Notes under the pieces: model-generated
Told to the model about the DNA's origin: nothing
Seen by the model: only the letters and a program-made list of their open reading frames with translations
The model's database searches: none
In this document: piece after piece, positions 24,186 through 33,320 of the stretch
Layout of the letters: each line of letters begins with the position of its first letter
How positions within the stretch are numbered: the first letter of the stretch is position 1
NCBI RefSeq assembly: GCF_025698545.1
Contig: NC_068570.1
Coordinates: 55,261,924 to 55,325,923 of the forward strand
Reading direction: 5' to 3'
Length of the DNA: 64,000 nucleotides
Source: Gossypium raimondii
Taxonomy: Eukaryota; Streptophyta; Magnoliopsida; Malvales; Malvaceae
Made by a program: the position numbers and the translations under genes

Positions 24186-24400
24186 GTGCCGGTGTAACAA
24201 GTTTCTGGAGAAATAATATCGTAATATTTATTGTAAGTTTTTGTCTTTGATTTACATTTCTGTTTGTTTTACAGTTGTTTGTTTCAAAACCCATATCTGT
24301 TTATCTGTCTTCTTGTTGCCGTTGAGTCCAGGGAGGACGTTAGGCGTTGTGTGAAGACGTTAGGATAACAGGCCGGTCTTAGGTACTCGAGACAAACATT

Positions 24401-24769
24401 ATGGAGCAAATCGAGTGTCAATTTAAAGATAAAACTTGTGATCATATTACGCATATAGACTCTAGAAACGAAAACAACGTTTCATCTCTGAGTAAGGGTA
24501 TTAATAGTCTTGTTGATATGACTTCTTTTTATTTTGGTAGGTTATTTAGTAAAGTAAGTTCTGTAGAAGAAAAAATAAATAACTTAGGTAATATAAAAGA
24601 TTTAGACTTAAACCATGAGTCTAAAGAAATATTAACTAGTGTTAATAATAAACTAGATCGTGTTTTAAATAATAATATCGAGTCCGATGTAAATTTAGGT
24701 CCTTTATATTACGGTAATAGTCAAGATCATATTTTTGTTTTATCGATGAAGAAAACACTTCATCGATGA
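24401..24769 (+). pseudogene. Pararetrovirus first coding region (coiled-coil-like protein), truncated
   Basis: This is the first open frame (122 codons) after the leader. It is rich in Asn, Asp and Lys, with a heptad-like stretch at about residues 35-85 (Val/Leu/Ile spacing around SSVEEKINNLGNI). That is reminiscent of the virion-associated or N-terminal polyprotein segments of caulimovirids, but the family match is not certain. The frame breaks near 24769; coding-like sequence continues in other frames to 24960. Confidence 0.55.
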
Positions 24770-24961
24770 GTTGTCATCTATGTTAAAAATTATAAAAACA
24801 TAAAAAACGTAAAAAGATGATACACGAATATGATTTCCATCTTATAAAACACTTATAGAACATTGGAAAGAAAAATTTACTACTAGTAATGATCAACTAG
24901 AAAGAGTTGAATATTTAAAACTAATTGAAGAACTTTATGAAAAACATAAAGATCTTTTAGT

Positions 24962-25387
24962 ATGTTTAATTATCATTATATGTTAAAATATGATGATAGT
25001 AGTAGTTCGAGTAATTCTGAAAAAACAGAATTATATAAGAAACAATCTGATGAAGAAAAAACTTCAACAGATCAGGATGAAGACATAAAAGTCTCAACTT
25101 ATAATTCTAATGAAGAAACCACTTCATCTGAAGAAGTAGACGAAGAAATAAATATTCCAGAACTTATGGATACTGAACCACCAGATCCATATAGAAAAAG
25201 AAAAATTGAGTCAGATAGTCAAACAGATGATTATTTGATTAAAGATATAAGTAAAGTTCAATATACAACCAGTATGTTGACTAGTAATATAAAAACTTTA
25301 CTTGAATGGTTAGGTGTAAAACCTAATACTCATCATAGGCATAAAAAGAAAAATATAATAAACAAGTCAAAGGAAACTAGAAAATAA
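24962..25387 (+). pseudogene. Pararetrovirus acidic/basic capsid-region frame, truncated
   Basis: The 141-codon frame begins with a Ser/Glu/Asp-rich acidic half and ends in a Lys/Arg/His-rich tail (HHRHKKKNIINKSKETRK). An acidic stretch before a basic stretch is usual near caulimovirid capsid proteins. The region is the direct-strand counterpart of the inverted fragment at 22300-22904. Coding similarity continues past the stop to about 25570 in broken frames. Confidence 0.6.
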
Positions 25388-25570
25388 AAATTTTCTAGTC
25401 ATATTATAAGTCGTTTTCTAGAAGAAAATCTTCTAAAGAACTCAAAAATATTTTAGATAATAAGATAAGTTATATAGTCAAAACTTTTCTAACAAAAGAA
25501 AAGAAGTTGAAAAAGAATTAACAGTCTTGAACAACAAGATTTAGAAATATGTTATAAGAAGGAAATAAAT

Positions 25571-25906
25571 CCTTATAAAATTAAATCGATAAAAATGAAA
25601 AATATTTTTATTAGAAAATTCTATAAACAATAGAATAAAAAAGTACAGACTATTATCCAACAAATGAAAATTGGGAAAATGATATTAGTACTTTTTCAAA
25701 TTTTCAACCTAAAAATACTATACTTATATTGAAATTAATTTTCAATTTAGAGAATATAAAAAATATTCTTTACATGCATTATTAGATACTAGAATATAAA
25801 AAATGATGACTTTTTCTATTATTTTTATATTCAAATAAGTACTCTTATTGGTATTTCTGAAAAAGAAAGATTTTTTCAGCCATATCAAATATGGGAAATT
25901 CGCAGA
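25571..25906 (+). pseudogene. Degraded pararetrovirus stretch with a possible protease remnant
   Basis: Broken frames. Around 25770-25795 one frame reads LHALLDTR, which recalls the LLDTG active-site motif of retroviral-type aspartic proteases with the Gly changed. The sequence then skips to the C-terminal frame at 25907; no reverse transcriptase or RNase H motif is found between them, so most of the polymerase is deleted. Confidence 0.45.
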
Positions 25907-26260
25907 ATGCTCGGAAGCCCCCGACTATCAGCTGTAAATGAAGATAAAGAATACTTGGCAAAAACAATTGACAAGTGTCAAGAAAATTCAAGTTGTTATC
26001 AAATCCAAGCCGGTGTTGATTTAATGGCTAAAGCTAAATATCTTCTTCAAGAAAGAAATTATCAATTCAGAACTGATGGAAGAAGAATATTAGCATATCA
26101 TTCATATCTTATTGAAGAAAATGATGAAGGCATCAATCTGCTAAAAAAGATAGCAGACATGAATATAGAAGATTTTCCATCTAACATTCTGCAACAAATC
26201 AGAAGTACATGGGAAAATTATCATCAATATATATCTACCATTCATCATCTTGAGGGATGA
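25907..26260 (+). pseudogene. Pararetrovirus C-terminal coding fragment
   Basis: A 117-codon open frame that extends upstream without a start (an in-frame segment with FFQPYQIWEIRRM precedes it). It ends at TGA 26258-26260, about 100 bases before regulatory copy 3. Its position just before the promoter marks it as the 3' end of the last viral coding region (polyprotein tail or last ORF). I do not recognise its function. Confidence 0.5.
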
Positions 26261-26362
26261 ATTATGATGGAAGCAACCGTTAATCACATCAAGATAGATT
26301 GATGATGCAAGCAAGATGGAAGCAACCATTAATGCTTGATAAAAACATCCAGATGAAGACAA

Positions 26363-26746
26363 AAAGTCTTAATCAAGTCTTAATCATCATTAAAATAATG
26401 ATGATGTAAGCAGTGATAAAAGCGGCCGTGACACAAGCAGTGACAAAAGCGGTCATAAATGCAAGCATGACACATGTAATCAACCATAGCCATGCAAAAA
26501 GATGGAGACGTGGAAGCAACCACATCCACAAAGAAGCCGGATCCTTATCAGAAATACTGTTCGGGATTCAAAATACAATTGTATAGAATTTTTAGAATTC
26601 CTCTATAAATAGGAAGGAAAGCCCAATTGTATAGCATCTTGTAATTTACCAAATACTTTCCGTTTGAGTTTTCTCTTTTGTAACATTTTCCTTTTGTTAA
26701 TAAAGAGTCTATATTCCCTTCCGCTCATACTCTCAACCCCCGATTA
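26363..26746 (+). promoter_or_regulatory. Pararetrovirus promoter/terminator block, copy 3
   Basis: This is a near-identical repeat of 23791-24175, with TATA at 26603-26612. It ends at CAACCCCCGATT and then meets host sequence without the primer site. Transcription from this copy would run into the interval before the TMEM70-like gene, converging with that gene. Confidence 0.85.
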
Positions 26747-27870
26747 TGTACTACTATAATGATTATTTAGTAAAAAATTTACCTCAACTAAGGGTGTATG
26801 TAATTGAGTCGAGTCTAAGCAGAAAGAAGCTTGAGTTTAGAATCAGTTTTGAAACCCGTTTTGAGTTTCTTTAATGGCGATTTAATTTAAGATTCAAAAG
26901 TAGTATTTAAATTGGTTTGGTTAATGATGGTTTCTATCATTCGGCTTCAGAGTTGGATCTAAGTAGGAGTAGTTCGAGTTAAGGCTGAGTTTGATATTTT
27001 GTGATAATAAATAAAATGATCTATTTGAGTGAGTTTGATTAGGTTTGTTTGTATAGTGAATGGGAAATTCAATTATCATGTTCTACCTTTAAATCCAAAG
27101 CTCAATTTCGGTATTGGTTAAAATAATAATTTATCTTAAAAATAAAGAATTTTAATTAAGTTCTTAAGTTATTTAAACTGAATACATATAGGCAATTTTT
27201 CACTTTTAATCATGTCGTGGAGTATAAGAACTTCTCAACTAGGTTTATTACTTCTTTTGCCTCTTGTATTAATATTTTCACTTTAGTCCTACTAATTTTT
27301 AAATGAATAAATTTATTTTGCTCATCATTTTAGCCACACCATCATTTCTATTTAAGAAAATAGAGAGGGTTAAAATAAGAATTTCACTATAATAGACGAA
27401 TATGTGAATAAGTAGAATATATTTTAACAAAAATGATCAAGATGCGAACATGATGAACGAAATGAAAGTAAAATAATCAAAAATAATAAAATATCAAAGT
27501 TTTCAGTTTTCACTAAGTATTAAAACTTCTATATATATCAACAAATATTAGAGGGGGAAGATACTTTGGTTATCTCCGCCTAGCTTAATATGGTGTCAAA
27601 TATTAAAATAGGAATAATCAGTAACAAAACGTGTCATTTAATCATTTATAATAAAGTTCCAAGCAAACAAAAATTTTCACTACATCAAAACTGGCAAAGC
27701 AGCAGTAAAATGAAATTCCATTTAAAATCCATGAAAGTTTGTATTTCTCTGTAATCAACAGGCTTATTATTCAAGCACTTATCATAATCCTACCCTATAG
27801 ACCATTCGTCTTAACAATGAAACTTTCACGAGCTCCCGAGACCTGATTCCCCACCTTTCAAATGATCAAA
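26747..27870. other. Intergenic spacer between the pararetrovirus and the TMEM70-like gene
   Basis: AT-rich, with no recognisable gene or element. The 3'UTR of the minus-strand TMEM70-like gene probably occupies the right part, to roughly 27660; its end is not defined. Confidence 0.45.
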
Positions 27871-30433
27871 TCATAAGTTCTTAAGAGCTGACTCATGAGT
27901 TGCTTTCTGGGGTGTGAGTCTTGCCAACAAAGCCTTGTTATGGCAATGCTCAGCATCTACAAAGTAGAAGTTCCCATTGGCCTTAAATGTCACGAATGGC
28001 CTGTTGGTCTCGGCTGGACGGATGTCTGCAAACTTAATGGTTCGTGGAATATATGTTGCTAACCAAGACATCATCTCCACCTCAAAGCTGTCTGAACCAG
28101 GCTGCCACCGGATTTTGTGGATGTAAGGGCTCACGAACCAGTGAAGTGCGGCAGTTGTTGTAGCACTAAGGAATATCACAGAGGATGCTACTGCACCTTT
28201 CACAATCACATTCATATCAGGAGAAGTCATGAATGTAATGACAGGGCCTAACGATACCGAGAGGCAGCAGGTCGAAAGTGAAAGCATCTTTACTTTCTTG
28301 ATTGTAGAAGAAATCGGACCGTGGTAAACAACCCCGGCATCCTTCTCATTTTCGTCGTCTTCTTTGCTTTTACGAGGACCAATGCTGATTTTGTTGTCAT
28401 CCTCAGTTGTCTTAGCTTGAGAAGCCCATCTTTTTTGGACACTGAAAATGCTCGTTGCATAGTTGAGGTTCGGCTTTGCATATTGGGTGCCAGACAGTGT
28501 TGCAAACCTACAACGATAACCTAAAGCAGCGGAGAGAAGAATAAGCAAGAGAAAATGATATTGTCGCTTATATACTATAATTATAGTAGAAATAACATCC
28601 AAATCATAGAACGCTAACAAGAATCATGACTGAAACAAGATTTCATGAATTGTGTATTAACATGGATTCATGGAACTGTTGACCATAACATATTATTCAC
28701 AATCAAATGACGCAGAAATCATGTATACCTTTCCTGCAATAAAAAACTAAGTTTTTGGTTACAATTTTCAACTTAATCCATGGCAGCCTTCCTGAGTTGT
28801 ACATTTTCATAGTTAGAGTCCTATACATTTTGAAGTTTGCTTCATTACAGCTTGTGGAACAAAGGACAAAGGATACTAAAGAATTCAAGAATCATCAAAT
28901 CCCTGATCTTTTCTCATATCCAGAAAAAATGGGGTGGTTTAACTGTCTAGGAGTGGGGAATGATTCTAAGAAACAAATTCTGAATGTGGTTGGACAGGTA
29001 GATCAAATGCCATAGTGACGATAAAACACTAGTCACATACATCTAATTTCACGAAAGAGAACTATAAGCAAAGCATAAGTAATGGCAAATTGATGCCAAT
29101 TACAAGCAAACATTTGCAAGCATCAAGTTGGAGAAAGATTTTCATGAATGATTCAATGATGTGTGACATTTCTTGTTTTTCGTACGACCATACAAGAGCA
29201 GACAAATGGTTTGGTTTTACATGCCAAAGCTATAAACCACCGGCTAAACGTACACAAGATTAGACCTGGCAACTTTAGATATGACACGAGAGAAACAACT
29301 AAAAATGACATGAAAAAGTAATGCAAAATATAACTTGGATACACAAATGAGCCAAACTCTATAGAACACTAATTACTATAAAATATATAACATGCACGAG
29401 ATTATGACAGAAAAATAACACAAACACTAGATGATATAAGCCATCTTGGTCAATAAAGGGAAATTTTCATGTAGGATTCAAAGATGTGCAACATTTCTTG
29501 CAGTTTATCATACAATAACACCCTCACTGCCCGACCTTGAGCAATGGCGCTATTGATACTTGCAAGTAAACAGTTTGGTTTCACATACTACAGCTAGAAA
29601 ACACTAGCTACACCTTACTCTAAGATTAAAACTGGTAATTTTATATACAACACGAGAAAAATATCTAAAACATGACATGAAATGGCCTGACTCAAAGATA
29701 TGCTAAGTTTATTGGTCTTTTTCAAAAACTCTATCATACAATAACTCGAAGCCATCACCCTTCTGCTTGGTCTTGAGCCATGAAGCTATAACAACTGAAC
29801 TTGCAAGCAGTGATTTGGTTTCACATAATAATAGAGCTATAAAACACCAGCTAAACCAAGACTAGATAATAAGGATATACGAATGCGTCAAAATCTAAAT
29901 AATGTAAATAATTAACATGTCAAAATTTATATAAAATATGTAATAACTTTAACACAGAAAATAACACAAATACTTGATGCTGTAAACGATTTCAGTCTTA
30001 TCGCAACACCAATTCGAGTAGATAAAGCACTTTACAAACTGAACCACTTCCTATAACTAAAACCAATTAAGATTTTGGGTATCTTTAATTCTAAAATTTT
30101 CAAAAGCCCAGAATAAAAATTGGCAAATTCCAACAACATAAAAACTAAATCATTTTTCCCTTACATGTATGAGTTTTTGTTAATAAAACCCAATTTCCAG
30201 ATCAAAGGAAATGCCCCAAATTTCAAAGATTGAGATCAGAAATAGGATTAACAAACATGGGTATTGAGGTTTTAGACTAAATCAGATGTTTAAACTTCAC
30301 ATCTAAAACGAATGAAGAACAAAACAGAAGGGGGGGTTCCTAAATAAAGAAAAAGAGAACCTGAATGGATGTTTCTGGAAATGAGTTGCTTGGATTGGGA
30401 TCGAAGCAAGTGGAAGAGAGCAGTTCTCGCCAT
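27871..30433 (-). CDS. TMEM70-like mitochondrial inner-membrane protein
   Basis: Two coding exons: 30433-30361 (73 nt, starting MARTALFHLLRSQSKQLISR) and 28520-27871 (to the stop), giving about 240 residues. The splice (CATTCAG|GTTCTC ... CTTTAG|GTTATCG) keeps the frame; the nearer TAG at 28508 would shift it. The N terminus is rich in Arg, Ser and Leu and lacks acidic residues, as in a mitochondrial presequence. An acidic/basic linker follows. Then comes the TMEM70 domain, with two hydrophobic helices (about residues 118-150 and 152-175) and the downstream 'HKIRWQPGSDSFEVEMMSWL' block typical of the family. In animals TMEM70 helps assemble ATP synthase and complex I; a like role in plants is inferred. 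The intron of about 1.84 kb (28521-30360) holds no recognised gene. Confidence 0.85.
28521..30360 (-). other. Intron 1 of the TMEM70-like gene, with degenerate repeats
   Basis: Three diverged copies of a segment lie at about 29140-29350, 29455-29680 and 29740-29900 (shared: 'tgtgcaacatttcttg', 'gtttggttttacat', 'caagattaga'). It looks like a local triplication of roughly 300 bp. No open frame inside is credible. Confidence 0.55.
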
Positions 30434-30561
30434 ATTTCTATCGGATTTTGCAGGGAGACTGAAATGTGTGAATCGAACAAGGATTCATCTTGTAAGGGTT
30501 TTAGATGGTTTTTGTAATATGTGAATATTTAAAATAATCTTTGGAAAACGTACTTCAACAA

Positions 30562-30633
30562 GGACATTTGGTCTAGTGGTATGATTCTCGCTTAGGGTGC
30601 GAGAGGTCCTGAGTTCAATTCTCGGAATGCCCC
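30562..30633 (+). tRNA. tRNA-Pro (anticodon AGG)
   Basis: The 72-nt sequence folds as a cloverleaf. The anticodon stem TCTCGC/GCGAGA encloses the loop TTAGGGT (anticodon AGG, reads CCU). The T arm is CTGAG-TTCAATT-CTCGG. A box TGGTCTAGTGG and B box GAGTTCAATTC are present, and a T run follows at 30643. The acceptor stem GGACATT/AATGCCC pairs except A3-C, where the usual plant sequence is GGGCATT. There is also a T-stem G-U pair. It lies 129 bases upstream of the TMEM70-like start codon, on the opposite strand. It is probably functional, but the mismatch leaves some doubt. Confidence 0.88.
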
Positions 30634-30651
30634 ATTTCTTAGTTTTATTAA

Positions 30652-31210
30652 GGGTAAATTCCACACTAGGCCACTAAACTATTAGTGAATTTACATTTTG
30701 GTTGTTCAATTTTAAAAGGTTATCACTGAATTATTCGAAAATTTTCATTTAACTCATTGAGTTGTTAAATTCATTGATGTATGGCCTTATTTATTCATAC
30801 CGCATTCACTAGTCAAAACTTTCCTTTCTCTTCTCTTTTACATTTCAATTTTTTATTCATTAAACAATTTTGAACGTTATGAATCTACGAATCAAAATCC
30901 AAACAACTTTCTTTTCTAATCTCCGACACTAATCGTCAAATCAACTTGGATCTATGTTTTTCTACTCGTCGAAGGGTATTGATCCATTGTACCAATCGTT
31001 GAATTAAGTGACCAAAATGGTCACTTGGATCTATGTTCTACAAAGTGGTCACTTGAAGCTTGCTAGATAGGCTTTAAAAAATAATAATATTAGTTTATTG
31101 ACTTAAATAAAAACTTTTGAATAGTTCAACAATCATTTTGTAATTTTTTGAAAATGAGTGACCAAAATGTAAACTTACTAATAATTTACTAATCTTGGGG
31201 TAATTTACCC
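30652..31210. mobile_element. MITE with long inverted ends (about 560 bp)
   Basis: It starts GGGTAAATTCCACACTAGGC and ends CTTGGGGTAATTTACCC. The left segment 'actattagtgaatttacattttggttgttcaa' and the right segment 'tgagtgaccaaaatgtaaacttactaataa' are inverted copies. Mutator-like or similar; there is no coding region. It starts 19 bp after the tRNA-Pro gene. Confidence 0.7.
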
Positions 31211-33320
31211 AAAAAAGTATTTAACTTCAAAAAAATTATTATTTGTTAATCAAATATAATAAAACAACTCAAAGGAATTTAGTTTATGCAAAAACAAAAG
31301 ATATTTAACTTCATTAATATTATTCGTTAAGAATAAGTAAAGATACAACACTGAAATAAAACCATTAAGTTCAAAAAACACTAACATAATAATGGCCTAA
31401 AGACTAGAAAAAGCTTCAACCCCAAAACCCTAGCTATAATTTTTTTGTCGCCCCCGCCACAAGTAGAGGAAGAGGGAGAACACTAGGAAGAAAGAGGGTA
31501 GTGGAGGTTGCACCAAGCCATTGGCACGCATGCCTATTGATAAGAATAGGATAATTCCTATAAATTTTATCGTATTTATATTGCAGTAGTCACGTAAAAA
31601 TAAGAAAGATATATAATATATTATTAAATATACACTTAAAAAATATATGATAATATATAATATATTTAGATATTCTTAAAAGATAATATCCCATAATAAT
31701 ATTCTAATAACTACAAATAGAGGCGACGTTGCAGTAAAAGTTTGTTGAAAAGGCACCAAAATCATTGTGAAGTAAGCCAAAACTTCAACTGAGGAGGAAC
31801 GTCAAGGTAGCCACTTAGCCTTCGACCACTAGAATAAGTTCTCATGCATAGACTCGTAACCTCCCTCAAGCTTCATTCGTTGAGATCCCAACAGAGAATA
31901 ATAATACCCATAAAACTTGAAGAATAAAGCTTTAGTGTATCGAAACCCATAAATGAAAGGTAAAACCCAAAGAGACTAGAAACAACTCTTAAGTAACAAG
32001 CAGGGGTGAAGTCTAAAATTTTTTTTAGTGGCCGAAATTATATTGTAATTTTTATTATAGTAAAAATGTAATTTTTGAAAGATTAAATCAAAATATTATC
32101 ATTTTTAAGGAGGTCAAAGTGTAATTTTACTTTTACCAATTTAAAATTTTAAAGGGTCAAAATAGAAAATTCTTCATTTTAGGGGGGGCCGGGCCCCTGG
32201 CCCCTGCCAGCCCTCCTGAATTCGCCTTTGGTAACAAGGCAAAACTTGATGGTTGGAAAAATAATAGTGTTATTTCGTTGTAAGAAAAACAAGAAAAGAA
32301 AATAAGACAAAAAACTAATTTTTTTTAAAAAACTAAAGGAACTAAATTTTAAATACATTAAGAATATAAGAATTCGGCTAAACTTGCTTATGGGCCATGT
32401 CACCCATTCAGGCTCGAAGGTCCACTCGAAAAATAGATTTGGATAATATTTAAGGCTTGTTTTCTATATGGACCGAGTATTGGGCAAAATTTTTGACCTA
32501 AACCTGGCCCAGCTTGACCCGAATATTATGCTATAAAACAATATTATATTAATTATATATGTTAAATAATAATTATATATATTTATATTTATATTTATAT
32601 TAAATCACTAATCCAATAACAATTAAACCTATTGCTCAAGACCTAAAAATTTACCCAACTAAATAACTTACCCAAAATATAAAATTTTAAAATTTATATT
32701 TAATACAATAAAGCATTTATTATTTTATTTATTTTTAATGTAATAAAACATTTATTACATTTAGGAAAGTATTTTTTTAATATAAATACTTCTTAATGTG
32801 TTAGAAAACTTTTGTTTTAGCTTTTTTTAGTGCACTTAGTGTATTATATTTTTTTTAAAAATTAAATAAAAATTAATCTAAAAAAATCAAATATAGACCG
32901 ATCAAGTCAAGCTCAAGTTTACTTTTCTTAAATCTAAAAAAGTAAACTCATTTTTTGGACCGAATCTAGACTTAAAAAAGTGATCTAAATACCTTATATA
33001 AGCCTAACCTGAACCAGATCTGGTCCATAAACACCTCTCGTTTACCTATATTATTTTTTATATTTTTTTCAGTAAAAAAAATTATATTGTTATGGTTGTT
33101 TATACGTAACTATGAAATAATTATTTTTAAAAAAATGAAATAATAAAACTTAAAAAATTTCACACATTAATTAAAACCTAAATTAATTTATTTGGGGGCC
33201 CATATACTACCCGGCCCATGTAAATTCAATCCTATCATCTGTGAATGTGTTATCTAATTTACCCAAATTCAATTCGGGTCACACTTTCGGAGGTAAAATC
33301 GGCCATTGAAGCTTCAAAAT
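31211..33320. other. Intergenic, with a MITE at 32004-32232 and a hAT-like relic at about 32365-33040
   Basis: 32004-32232 matches the 230-bp MITE family of 5459 (AGGGGTGAAGTCTAAAATTT ... GGGGCCGGGCCCCTGGCCCCTGCCAGCC). About 32365-33040 has ends 'gcttatgggccatgtc' and 'ccataaacacctctcg', inverted and similar to the element at 59659-60093. The rest is AT-rich spacer; the promoter of the next gene lies at the right end without a clear TATA box. Confidence 0.55.

Larger units (their letters stand above)
22300..26746. mobile_element. Rearranged endogenous pararetrovirus (Caulimoviridae-like) locus
   Basis: The locus is a patchwork of viral pieces. An inverted block (22300-23790, minus strand) holds, in minus-strand reading order, a coat-protein/zinc-knuckle part (23790 to about 23167), then a regulatory block (about 23165-22905), then an internal coding part homologous to 25150-25570 (22904 to 22300). 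A direct block (23791-26746) holds two regulatory copies 2.57 kb apart with damaged coding regions between them. Support for the assignment: the CCHC zinc knuckle, a TATA-driven regulatory block with polyadenylation signal, and a tRNA-Met-type primer site TGGTATCAGAG (24175-24185). No reverse transcriptase or RNase H motif is seen, so the copy is incomplete and not competent as it stands. The genus is not determined. Confidence 0.85.

Noticed and set aside
23791-26746. A true LTR retrotransposon
   Set aside because: The two direct blocks look like LTRs, but they do not start TG and end CA. The primer site lies right after the block, and the CCHC protein and promoter layout fit a caulimovirid better.
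28290-28505. 71-codon minus-strand frame in the TMEM70-like gene
   Set aside because: It results from using the nearer acceptor at 28508, which shifts frame. The acceptor at 28521 keeps the conserved protein.
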